Origin: VXNE01 sp963664635
Lineage (GTDB): Bacteria; Pseudomonadota; Gammaproteobacteria; Pseudomonadales; Azotimanducaceae
Length of the DNA: 64,000 nucleotides
Direction of reading: 5' to 3'
NCBI GenBank assembly: GCA_963664635.1
Contig: OY761542.1
Location: forward strand, 2,170,001 to 2,234,000
In this document: positions 52,340 to 61,145 of the stretch, piece after piece
Layout of the letters: every line of letters begins with the position of its first letter
Position numbering within the stretch: the first letter of the stretch is position 1
Made by a program: the position numbers and the translations under genes
The notes under the pieces: model-generated
The model's input: only the letters and a program-made list of their open reading frames with translations
Told to the model about the DNA's origin: nothing
The model's database searches: none

Positions 52340-55300
52340 GTGGCGGACGAAGTACTGCAGGAGGCGGTCGAGGTGTCAGGTGACGTGAACGAGGTCGTTG
52401 GAGGGCAGCAGCGCTTCGCGGAACTCGCGAGGATTCTGCGTGGCTGTAAGCCCGTGAAGCTGGAACGACTCGTCGGCCGCCTGCTGGGCGGGGTGCTCGG
52501 GGTGCCGTTCCGGTTCGCTCGCGGCGGGGACCAGCACGGCGGCGACGGCGGAACGCGTGATCCGGGGCCGCGGGCCATTAGGTACGAGGCACGTCGGTAC
52601 GCGGAGAACACTCGGCTCGACGAGCGAAGAATCCTCGGTCAGATCGACCAGGCTGCAGACGACAACCCCGACCTGGAGGCCTGGGTGCTGGCCACCACGA
52701 GGGAGGTGTCGGAGCAAACACACGGGGCGATCACGAAAAAGGCGACGCGGGAAGGGATCGCGGCGGTGGTGATCGACTGGTCGCCGTTGCCGCTTCCTCG
52801 ACTGGCCGTCCTGTGCGCGTCCGATTTGGGCGCGTTCGAGTCGGAGTACGGCGGCGGGCATCAAGAGTTGCTGGCGGACATTGTCAGAACGGAGGGATAC
52901 GAAAGAACGTTGGCCGACATCAAGCGGGAGCTAGAGAGTTGGTCCGTAGGCTACGAGCTGGTTCGGAGGGCGAGCCACCTGCGACTCGAGGAGATCTGGC
53001 GGTCGCGTAGTGCGGCGGGGACTCACTTCGGGCAGGACGTGGCGGGAGGCTTTGAGGAGGCCGGGCATGTCCGACGGCTCGCAGTGACGGAGCGTCTGGA
53101 CGGATGGTTCGACAATGCGGCGGTCGATCGTCCGGCGTTGGTGGTGGGGCAGGAGGGGATGGGCAAGACGTGGTCCGTCATGGACTGGCTGCAGGCGAGC
53201 CGCGACAAGCTCCCGATCATCGTTCTGGTGCCCGCCTCGGGCGTCGGGGCGGGCGATCCGCGCGATGTGTTGGACCTGATCGGATGCTACTTGCAGGATC
53301 TGGACCATGGCATTGAACGTCGGGAGAGCTACTGGCGGCAGAGGGTGCTACGGCTTTCGGCACGGCCGGAGCAGGAGGGGCCGACATTCTTAGTGTATTT
53401 CGACGGACTGAACCAGAGGCGGTCCTACGACTGGGCGGTGCTGCTCCGTCGTATGTTCGCCGAGACAGGCGGCGGCCGTGCGCGCATTGTCGTGTGCGCG
53501 AGGACATCCTTCGTGGATGATCAACTCGGGGGTCTGGTCGACCACAGGCCAGCCCCGGCGCGGATCGAGGTGGGGAGGTACGTCCTCGAAGCGGGCGGTG
53601 AGTTCGATCAGAAGCTGGCCATGGCGGGGATCGCGAGGAGCCAGCTGTCGGACGAGTTGGTCGACCTCGCGAGCGTGCCGAGGCTTTTCGACTTGGTCGT
53701 CGAGTTGAAGGGCGAGCTGGGCGGCCCGGAGGCGGTGACGAAGGACCGCCTGCTTTGGAAGTACGGCGCTTCGGCGGTGGCCGGGGCGACAGGGCGCGCC
53801 TTCAACGAGCAGGCGTGGCGGGCGTTCTTGCTTGAGCTGGCCGAGGAGTTTCTGGAGAACGAAGGCGATGTAAGGGCCCGTCGCGTATCCGAACTGAGCC
53901 ATGACGCCGTGCTGACGGTGGACGAGGTCTATTCTCGTGTGTCGCTCGTCAAGGACGGGGTCTTCGCCAGGGTCGACTCGGAGAACGACGTGGCATTCGT
54001 GCCGGAATTCATGCACTACGCGCTCGGGCTTGCGCTAGTGAAGCAGATGGAGACCGCGCCGAGTGGCACGGAGGTCGAGACTGTCGCGCGGTTTCTCGAA
54101 CCGATCGCGGGGCTGGACGAGCGCGTCGAGATCGTCAGGGCGGCGGTTTCGATCGCGCTATGCCGAGAAGGCGGCGAGCGCCGGGCGGCCGTTGTCGGGG
54201 CGCTTTGTACGGCGTGGGTCCGGAGTCAGGAGTTCCCGCCTGAACACGAGGACGAGTTGCGGCGGTTGGCGCCGGAACTCGTCGAGGGTCTGCTGGACGC
54301 CGTGGAGGCTTGCGGAGGCTACGGACTGTCCGGGCCGCGCTACCGGGCGATCAACGCGCTGGACAGCGTCGACTGGGAGGACGAGGCCGTGGCGCAAGCG
54401 ATTGCCAACCGGGGTGCCCGGTGGTGCGGATTCCTGTCCCGTGAACGGTGGGCGAGCGCCGACGAGGATCGGCGCAACTACCGGTTCGAGGGCCGGCGCA
54501 AGAGGCTCCTCAAGCGCGTCGGCACGGCCGACGTCGGCACGTTGCGTCTTGCCGGGCACGAGTTCGAGATCGTCGACGCGCACACCCGGGAACTGGTCGT
54601 GGCTGCGGCGCAGTTGCTGCAGGGCCGCCCGCTCGCGCTTGCGGTCCACTTCCTCGAAGTCGATGCGATCCGGGCGGCGGTGGACGGCGAAATCGAGGAC
54701 TCGGTGGTGTGGCTCAACATGCTCAACGGCGTGGATCCGTGCAAGACGGCCGCGCTCCTCAGGGACAGGGCAGACGCGATGTCCGGGATGGCCGTCGAAG
54801 GCGGCGTCCATCCGGACCTGTACGCACGGGTCGCTGCGCTCATGCTGTGGCGTACCGGCTACGAGGAGGACGCCGAGAAAGCGTCCGGGATCGACCCGAA
54901 CATCGACGGGTGGCCAAGCTACGCAAGCGAGTATCTGGCGAATCCGGGGGAGTCGCGCTATCCGTTGGAGCGGCGCCATGCGGGCCGGGTGCTGGGGGAC
55001 GCCGCCATTCCCGTGTGGAGACGCATTGCACGCACGAAGGAGTCGTTTCTGGATCCGAACCTCGAGATTCCTTCGGAGTTCGCAAGGGTGGTGGCGGAAG
55101 CCGGCGACGGGTTCGACTTCTCGCAGCATGCGATCGGGAGGCAGCGGCACCCCACCGACTCGGCGTGGGAGGAACTGTCCCTGGCGTTGGCAAGGTGCGC
55201 GCCGGGCGCGTTGGCGACCACGGAGAGGAGGCGCCTACAGGAGTTCGGCGGAAGACGGGGCGAGGGGCGGCTCGGCGCGGCGATGGAGGTGCAGGGCTTG

Positions 55301-57037
55301 CTGATGCTGGTCGGAGAATCGGAGAGCGCCAGCCTGAGGAGGCTGCGTGCGCGAGCAGAGGAGAAAGCGGACGGGCACGAGAGGTGGGTGCGGTCGAATC
55401 TGCTCGTCGCGGAGATCCAGCACGGGACATCCGTGGAGCAGATTCGGACGATCATGGACGCGCGACTGGAGTTCGTCGACAGTTCCTTGGGGGATGCTTG
55501 CGGGACGCCGACCAAGGAGGAGCTCGACCTGTTGCTGGACGAATACCAGGGGGAGGAACCTGGGAGTCTCCTGCGGATGGCGCAGCTATTGGGCGGACAC
55601 GACCTTGAGTTGAGCGCAAGGGCATTCGACGCGTTCGCGGCGCTGCTCGAGGCCGGGGCGGACGATGCGGGCGCCGTGTGGGTGATGCTGGGATGCAACG
55701 CCCCGATGCGGTTGGCCGCGAGGCTCGACGCTTGGGACTGGAAGTGGTCGGTAGACAAGGAGTTCACCGAGAACACGATGGGATCTCACGCGTTGGCGAT
55801 GACGAAGGTCGACGTGCCGTTCGAGGAGTTCGCGTGGCGCGTGGCCCCCGCCAAGCTGTTGACGGCCCTTTCCCGTGGAGAGCGTAGCCGCTCGGACGTC
55901 GAGCTGGGCGTGGGAATGGTGGGTTGCTTCCTCGACGACGGGCCGACCGGGATCCCCGAACCGCTGGTGGACGTGAAGTTCGACCGGGACGCCGCGAATC
56001 GCGCGGCGGACTACCACTTCACGGTTGGGGGGATCCTGGAGGAGGCCGTTGGCGACGAGGTGGCAGGCCGCAACGAGCAGGAGGTAACGCCGACGGAGTA
56101 CGACGCCTGGCGGCAGGAACTGGTCCGGCGCTACGCCGACGACCTCGGCGGGATGCGGCGGAAGGGCGCGCAGTTCCGCATGGTAAACATGCGAGCGGAG
56201 GATTTCGACGTAGTGTGGCGCCATTGGCCGGATGCCGTCGACGCGTGGCTCGAGGGCATGGAAGAGCCGTCGTCCGAATTCACGATGCGCGCAAGGCTTG
56301 CCGACGGCTTCTACGTCGGGTTGTGCGAGGCGCTGCTCGCGCGCGACCCGGCGCGGGGCGTGGTCCTGTGGGAAGCGCTCCGGAGGCGCTTGACTTCCGT
56401 GCGGTTCACGGTCCGGGGAGATGCCGACCTGTTCACCGATCTGCTGCTGGCGGCGAAGGCGTGCGACGCGGTGGACGATGCGTTGGTGCGGCTCTACGAG
56501 TCGTGTCGCAATGATCGCGAGTTGATCGACTTCGTGGTCGCGGCGCGGTGCGCGCAGCGATTGGAATGGCTCGCGGGGCGGGTGGCGCGCGATGCGGAGT
56601 CGGCTTGCCCGGTGGACCGGCTTCGGTCCGCGTTTGTCGGCCCGCTGCTTGCGGAGCCCACTGTGGCATCCGAGGACGCATGGCCGCAGGGACAGGTGCG
56701 AACGGTGTCCGAACTCGCGTGGATGCTGAGACAGCGGGAGACTTTCGCACTGCACTGGTTCGGGGAGTTCGTGGAGTCGGAGTCGGCGGAGGCGGCGCAT
56801 GCGGCGTGGCGTCTGTTTAAGGCGTGCGCGGATCGGCGTGTGTGGTGCTGGATGGGCGACATGTTGGACGATCTTCGTGCGAGACCTGGGGCGCTTCCGA
56901 TTTTGAAGCTCCGCTTCGTGCGAGCTGAGGAGGCCGCGCTCCAGAGGGCGATGAAAGGCAACGAGAAGGAGTGGGCGGCCACATTCGCGACCCGGCGCTA
57001 CCCGAAGGCGCTACGACCCTGGAACACGGGTAGCTAG
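52340..57037 (+). CDS. large STAND-type NTPase with N-terminal PD-(D/E)xK-like nuclease domain, candidate anti-phage protein
   Basis: This 1565-aa protein has three parts. Residues about 25-160 resemble a restriction-type nuclease: GGDQHGGDGG with D64 and D69, then IRYEARRY with E83-A-R85, then AWVLATTREVSEQTHGAITK. Residues about 245-560 are a P-loop NTPase with Walker A GQEGMGKT (G270-T277) and Walker B TFLVYFDGLNQR (D355). Residues 600-1565 are helical-repeat-like with many short Leu/Ala-rich pairs. This nuclease, NTPase and long sensor order is that of Avs-type (AVAST) STAND defence proteins. The start is GTG at 52340 without a clear ribosome-binding site, and later starts are possible. 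Its G-rich codon use differs from neighbouring genes. Defence function is inference. Confidence 0.7.
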   Translation: MADEVLQEAVEVSGDVNEVVGGQQRFAELARILRGCKPVKLERLVGRLLGGVLGVPFRFARGGDQHGGDGGTRDPGPRAIRYEARRYAENTRLDERRILGQIDQAADDNPDLEAWVLATTREVSEQTHGAITKKATREGIAAVVIDWSPLPLPRLAVLCASDLGAFESEYGGGHQELLADIVRTEGYERTLADIKRELESWSVGYELVRRASHLRLEEIWRSRSAAGTHFGQDVAGGFEEAGHVRRLAVTERLDGWFDNAAVDRPALVVGQEGMGKTWSVMDWLQASRDKLPIIVLVPASGVGAGDPRDVLDLIGCYLQDLDHGIERRESYWRQRVLRLSARPEQEGPTFLVYFDGLNQRRSYDWAVLLRRMFAETGGGRARIVVCARTSFVDDQLGGLVDHRPAPARIEVGRYVLEAGGEFDQKLAMAGIARSQLSDELVDLASVPRLFDLVVELKGELGGPEAVTKDRLLWKYGASAVAGATGRAFNEQAWRAFLLELAEEFLENEGDVRARRVSELSHDAVLTVDEVYSRVSLVKDGVFARVDSENDVAFVPEFMHYALGLALVKQMETAPSGTEVETVARFLEPIAGLDERVEIVRAAVSIALCREGGERRAAVVGALCTAWVRSQEFPPEHEDELRRLAPELVEGLLDAVEACGGYGLSGPRYRAINALDSVDWEDEAVAQAIANRGARWCGFLSRERWASADEDRRNYRFEGRRKRLLKRVGTADVGTLRLAGHEFEIVDAHTRELVVAAAQLLQGRPLALAVHFLEVDAIRAAVDGEIEDSVVWLNMLNGVDPCKTAALLRDRADAMSGMAVEGGVHPDLYARVAALMLWRTGYEEDAEKASGIDPNIDGWPSYASEYLANPGESRYPLERRHAGRVLGDAAIPVWRRIARTKESFLDPNLEIPSEFARVVAEAGDGFDFSQHAIGRQRHPTDSAWEELSLALARCAPGALATTERRRLQEFGGRRGEGRLGAAMEVQGLLMLVGESESASLRRLRARAEEKADGHERWVRSNLLVAEIQHGTSVEQIRTIMDARLEFVDSSLGDACGTPTKEELDLLLDEYQGEEPGSLLRMAQLLGGHDLELSARAFDAFAALLEAGADDAGAVWVMLGCNAPMRLAARLDAWDWKWSVDKEFTENTMGSHALAMTKVDVPFEEFAWRVAPAKLLTALSRGERSRSDVELGVGMVGCFLDDGPTGIPEPLVDVKFDRDAANRAADYHFTVGGILEEAVGDEVAGRNEQEVTPTEYDAWRQELVRRYADDLGGMRRKGAQFRMVNMRAEDFDVVWRHWPDAVDAWLEGMEEPSSEFTMRARLADGFYVGLCEALLARDPARGVVLWEALRRRLTSVRFTVRGDADLFTDLLLAAKACDAVDDALVRLYESCRNDRELIDFVVAARCAQRLEWLAGRVARDAESACPVDRLRSAFVGPLLAEPTVASEDAWPQGQVRTVSELAWMLRQRETFALHWFGEFVESESAEAAHAAWRLFKACADRRVWCWMGDMLDDLRARPGALPILKLRFVRAEEAALQRAMKGNEKEWAATFATRRYPKALRPWNTGS

Positions 57038-58118
57038 AGCGGCAACGAACGTTCGTCCTATGGGCCAGTGATCGGGCATGGGACCGAACGCGGACCACGG
57101 GTCCACGTCGAGGCGGCCGGCGGGCCTCGTGGTGTCGATCTGCGCGCGCTGCGTACCGAGACGGTGATCAACGACACCTGTCGCAAGACACGCCGCGGTC
57201 GCCGCAAGCGACGGCACGGCAACTGCATCGTTGGGGCTTCACGGAGCAATGCGGGTTCGCATCGTCCTCGTCGAAGGACGGCGGATCGCCCAGAAAAACT
57301 GACCCGTACGCCGGCCCGGGCCGCTGACGCGGCGCCGGGCGCGGCAGATTCCCCTCGGTTCCCGCCGAAAAGACTTCCAGAGGTGCACCCGGCGTCGCTG
57401 CGGCGCGCGGCGCATCAAGCGGTCTCCCGCTTATCGAATTGCTCGGCACCGCGCCCGGCGGGTCGAGCCGTCGAATCCAAACGCTGGATGCCGGACGTGT
57501 GCAGCGGGTGGTGGACCACGCGGTCCGGCTATGCGTTGAAATGCGTCATCAGCGCCCGGAGGGGGGACGCCCATCAAGTTCGTGCTGGCGTCCTCGTCGA
57601 GCAACGGGACGAGGATCACGGCCACTAGGATCACGCCGTCGGACCGGCACCGGGCCGCACCCCGGAGGTCGCTCGCCGCGGGGCGGGGAACGGCCGGGCC
57701 GCGGGTTCGGTGCGGTTTGCGCCGCTATGCGCAGCGATGTCGCTGAGGGTGGCCGCCCGCCCGTTCCCTGCGGGCAGCGTAGGGCCGCCTGCTCCGCGTC
57801 AAGGGGTCGCGCCCGGCGTAGCCGGGCACCATGGCGGCCCTTGACCCGGTTTCGGCGGAGGACTCCGCGACCAGGCGCGGCACGGCGGACGAGGGATGCC
57901 CGGGGATGCGCCTAAGCGCATCGGGGTGCAATGGCGCAAGGCAGGGCGGATCGGGTGGCGGCGATCGGCGGGGGTCGTTAGGATTGGACTCGACCGTCGG
58001 CGCGAAGAGGCGCAGATCAGGCGTCAGTTCAGGGTGTCAGGGTGTCGCAAGAGGGGCCGGTGGTCCGCACGTCTGACGGTGTCGTTTTGTTGGCCGGCGG
58101 TCATGGAAACAGGCGAAA

Positions 58119-58140
58119 AACCCCTTATAAACGAGGGGTT
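58119..58140 (+). terminator. terminator-like hairpin upstream of the group II intron
   Basis: AACCCCT (58119-58125), an 8-nt loop and AGGGGTT (58134-58140) form a 7-bp stem within an A-rich context (GCGAAAAACCCC on the 5' side). Group IIC introns often insert downstream of terminator-like hairpins, and an intron begins about 120 nt later. Confidence 0.4.
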
Positions 58141-58192
58141 ACGAAAAGTGGACTCGCTGCCGACGTAGGAGTGTCGCACCGCGAAACTCCCA

Positions 58193-58229
58193 CCCATCCG
58201 CAAGGATGGGCCGCGACCGCCAGGTCGCG
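58193..58229. repeat. two back-to-back perfect hairpins
   Basis: CCCATCC-GCAA-GGATGGG (58193-58210) and CGCGACC-GCCA-GGTCGCG (58212-58229) are adjacent 7-bp stems with 4-nt loops. They directly precede CTAGCCCGGATTT (58230-58242). They may be the subterminal structure of a mobile element or the recognition structure of the intron. Confidence 0.5.
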
Positions 58230-58242
58230 CTAGCCCGGATTT
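58230..58242 (+). repeat. 13-bp inverted repeat, left copy
   Basis: CTAGCCCGGATTT at 58230-58242 is the exact reverse complement of AAATCCGGGCTAG at 61133-61145. The pair encloses the group II intron and the IS110 transposase gene. Confidence 0.55.
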
Positions 58243-58261
58243 CTCAGTGTGCCGTGCAAAG

Positions 58262-59140
58262 GTGCGCGGTTTCAGTGGGTGCAAGTCCCACCCGGCAAGA
58301 GTCGTTCCAGCCGGTAGCAGTCGGAACGGCCGTGGAGGTAACGAATCGGTCGAAGCTTCCGATGTAAAAGGGTCCGTAAGGGACTCAGCGAGCGCATAGG
58401 CCGTAACGTGCAGTGAACGCTAAGCAGGCCTCGAAAAGGGCAATGCGGAAGCCGACCCGCCTGAGTTTCGGGGAAGGCCGCCGCCGTTGGGGAAGGAGAG
58501 CGACACGCGCACCCAACGGTTCCGCCGGGGTAGTGGCGACGGCATGTGCGTAGGGGGATCGTGTGCAACACGGGAAGCCCCTCGGGGTGGCTGGCGTGGC
58601 GGCGCTGGCCAACGGTGGTGTCGTGAGGCACGGAACCGGCCCTTCGGGGTGGCGGATGGGGTCGTGGTACTGGTGAAGCCGGGTAACGCTGGTGGAGGAA
58701 AGGACCCTTGGTCTGGGAACGGTGCTGGCAGGAGCGCGCGACGGGCGATTGACGCATGAGTCTGGCAACGCCGATAACGGTCGAGAAGCTGCGCGAGGCA
58801 TCCCATGTGAAAGCGAAGGAGGAAGTCGAGCATGCATCGACGAACTGGCGGTAGCGCCGCGCGGGACACGGCGGCAGTCGGCGCGCCAGCGCCGCGCCGG
58901 GCGCGTGTCGGCCCCGCTGGTGGTTGTGCCGACAACAGGTGACGGGGATCAAGGGACTCACCGCCATCCCGACGAGGGCTCAACTCGTGTTGCGCCTCGA
59001 GCACCCGTCCGTGTCAACGCGCGACCCTCCGTGGGCGAAGGCATGATCCCGGAGAGAGCCGGATGCGGGAAACCCGCACGTCCGGTTCGCCGAGCGGCGA
59101 CTGGAAACGGAGTGGGTCTAAATCGGGTTAGGCCGGCCCA
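58262..59140 (+). mobile_element. group II intron lacking its reverse transcriptase
   Basis: The 5' end is taken at GTGCGCGG (58262), matching the GUGYG consensus. Domain I segments include GTGGGTGCAAGTCCCAC. Domain V is 59056-59088: GAGCCGGATGCGGGAAACCC then GCACGTCCGGTTC, a 33-nt hairpin with an AGC triad, a two-base bulge and an apical GAAA-type loop. A domain VI candidate (GGTCTAA...TTAGGCC) follows near 59115-59135, so the 3' end is approximate. At about 880 nt the element is far shorter than the ~2 kb of a complete intron. Domain IV retains only the first ~25 codons of an RT gene. Splicing would need an RT supplied in trans. Confidence 0.8.
58756..58854 (+). pseudogene. N-terminal remnant of the intron-encoded reverse transcriptase
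   Basis: The 32-codon frame MSLATPITVEKLREASHVKA, then KEEVEHASTNWR and stop, matches the usual start of group II intron RTs (MSLATPxxVxxLxxxLxxKAK). After residue ~22 the similarity stops. The catalytic YADD region and the maturase and endonuclease domains are absent. It lies in domain IV, the expected location. Confidence 0.7.
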
Positions 59141-59696
59141 CCACCGCGCCAGTCGTCGACTCTACCCACGTCGCTTGTGTCAGGATGACAGGTCATTGGT
59201 TCTGCGAGGTACTTTGGTCCATCACGGCTTCGTTGATCGCCCGCGGACTGCGCTGGCCGCGCCCTCGCGGGTCTCCTGGCCCCGTGCGCGCACATGCTCC
59301 CTCAAACGTAGGCCCCGCCATGCTCTCGGTCGCGAGCACGCGCACAGGACCAGGATCCTCCGCGATCATCGCGGCCCGTGGTGAGAAACGTCCATGGTCG
59401 TCTTCCGACCACCCCGGAGGCATGAAATGGTGGCGAGGCATCGGAGGCGGCGGCTTCGGTCGGGATGGGGAGAATCGCGGCGAAGGCGGGAGCGTGGTCG
59501 TCCGCATAATGGCGGAACGGCATGTTACCCCGTTGAGAAACTGACCCGACCGGACGGCGGCGAGCCCCGGACCGTGCCCGGCCCCGAGCCGTGGACGAGC
59601 AGCAAACCGCGACCGCGCCCTTGGGCGCGGGTCCCTTTCCGACCGACCGGTCCACCCGCCTTCGCCACACCCCCGATCCGACAAGGAGGCGACACG

Positions 59697-60965
59697 ATGA
59701 TGAACGACGATCTGCACGTTGTCCACGCCCGCGCGGCGGGCCTGGACGTGCACAAGATGGAGATCACGGCCACGGTGCGGCTGTGCGGGGCGGGCGGCGA
59801 GCCGGTGTGCGAGACGCGCCGCTTCGACGCGCTGCCGGAGGGCCTGGGCGAGATGGCGGGCTGGCTGGGCGGCCACCGCGTGACGGCGGCGGCGATGGAG
59901 GGGACCGGCGTGTACTGGGAGACGCCGTACGAGGCGCTCGAGGCGGCCGGCATCGAGGTGCAGCTACTGCACGCGCAGCAGGTCAAGCAACTGCGCGGGC
60001 GCAAGACCGACGTCGGCGACAGCCGCTGGCTGGCGCGCGTGTGCCAGTTCGGGCTGGGCCGGCCGAGCTTCGTGCCGCCGCGCGAGTTCCGCCAGTTGCG
60101 CGTGCTGAGCCGGCACCGGCGCACGCTGGTGGCGGAGCGCGGCCGGGTGCGCAACCGCGCCGCGAAGGTGGTCGACCGCAGCGGCGCGCGCATCGGCGGG
60201 GTGATCACCGACATCTTCGGCATGAACGGGCGGCGCATCCTCGACGGCTTGGTCGACGGGCTCGCGCGCGACGCCATCCTCGGCACGCTGAGCAGCCACG
60301 TGCGCGGCAAGCTCGACCGGCTCGGCGACGCGCTGACCGCCACGCTCGGCGCCGCCGACCGCGTCGTGCTCGCCGACCTGCTGCGCCAGCACGACGCCCT
60401 CGACCGCCGCCTCGCCGACCTCGACCGGCATCTCGCCGACGGGCTCGTGCCGCACGCCGGCCGGCTGCGCCTGCCGCAGACCGTCCCGGGCATCGACGCC
60501 GCCTCGGCGACCGCCATCCTGGCCGAGACCGGTCCCGACCCGGCCGCCGTGTTCGGCACCGCCGACCGGCTCGCGGCCTGGGCCGGCGTGTGCCCCGGCA
60601 ACAACGAGAGCGCCGGCAAGCGCCGCGGCGCCCGCGCCCGCGCCGGCGCCAAGCACCTGCGCGCGCTGCTTGTCGGCTGCGCCCACGGCGCCGCCCGCAC
60701 CAAGGACTGCCAGTTCCACGCCTACCACCGCGCCATCACCGCGCGCCGAGGCCACAAGCGCGCCATCGTCGCCACGGCCCACAAGCTCGCGCGGGTGATC
60801 TTCGCCGTGCTCCGCGACGACCGGCCCTACCGCGACCCCGAGGTCGACTACGAGGCCCTCCTGGTCGCCCGCAACGCGCCGCGCTGGATCGCCAGGCTGC
60901 GCGAGTTCGGCGTCCTCGAACAGCACGCCGACGGCACCGTGACCGTCAACTGGGCGGCCGCTTAG
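59697..60965 (+). CDS. IS110-family transposase (DEDD recombinase)
   Basis: This 422-aa recombinase has an N-terminal RuvC-like DEDD domain: D17 in GLDVHK, Glu in AMEGTGVYWETPYE, and the paired Asp in GRKTDVGDSRWLARV. The C-terminal Tnp_20 domain has QTVPGIDAASATAILAETG and AAWAGVCPGNNESAGKRRGA with the catalytic Ser region. AAGGAGG precedes the ATG at 59697. IS110 elements use a structured non-coding bridge RNA to choose donor and target, usually from the flank beside the transposase. The ~300 nt before this gene are long and hairpin-rich. The protein looks intact. Element ends could not be fixed. Confidence 0.9.
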   Translation: MMNDDLHVVHARAAGLDVHKMEITATVRLCGAGGEPVCETRRFDALPEGLGEMAGWLGGHRVTAAAMEGTGVYWETPYEALEAAGIEVQLLHAQQVKQLRGRKTDVGDSRWLARVCQFGLGRPSFVPPREFRQLRVLSRHRRTLVAERGRVRNRAAKVVDRSGARIGGVITDIFGMNGRRILDGLVDGLARDAILGTLSSHVRGKLDRLGDALTATLGAADRVVLADLLRQHDALDRRLADLDRHLADGLVPHAGRLRLPQTVPGIDAASATAILAETGPDPAAVFGTADRLAAWAGVCPGNNESAGKRRGARARAGAKHLRALLVGCAHGAARTKDCQFHAYHRAITARRGHKRAIVATAHKLARVIFAVLRDDRPYRDPEVDYEALLVARNAPRWIARLREFGVLEQHADGTVTVNWAAA

Positions 60966-61132
60966 CGAGCCCCCGGCGACCCGCACGACCCGCGCGGCCA
61001 CAACCGGGGCAGCCGCCGGGCGAACGGTCGCCGCCGCAGACGGCGCGGACCTGACCGTCCCGCCAGGGCGCCATGGGGCGTTCGCGGGCCCCCTCGGCCC
61101 GGGGGTGCGGAGACCACCAAGAATTTCACAGC

Positions 61133-61145
61133 AAATCCGGGCTAG
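61133..61145 (-). repeat. 13-bp inverted repeat, right copy
   Basis: AAATCCGGGCTAG (61133-61145) is the exact inverted partner of 58230-58242. It marks the point where the minus-strand nucleotidyltransferase frame loses family-like sequence and runs on through DNA antisense to the IS110 gene. Confidence 0.55.

Larger units (their letters stand above)
57038..58229. other. 1.2-kb stretch without recognised gene, with several hairpins
   Basis: Short frames occur on both strands but none shows a recognised domain or coding-type composition. Visible structures: GTCAAGGG...CCCTTGAC around an inner GCCCGGC-GTA-GCCGGGC stem (about 57798-57847), GATGCGC-CTAA-GCGCATC (57905-57922) and AACCCCT...AGGGGTT (58119-58140). 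It may hold decayed mobile DNA, possibly the missing integrase region of the island. Confidence 0.4.

Noticed and set aside
59964..61145. C-terminal extension of the nucleotidyltransferase to 626 aa
   Set aside because: This part is exactly antisense to the IS110 transposase and has no nucleotidyltransferase similarity. The stop was lost.
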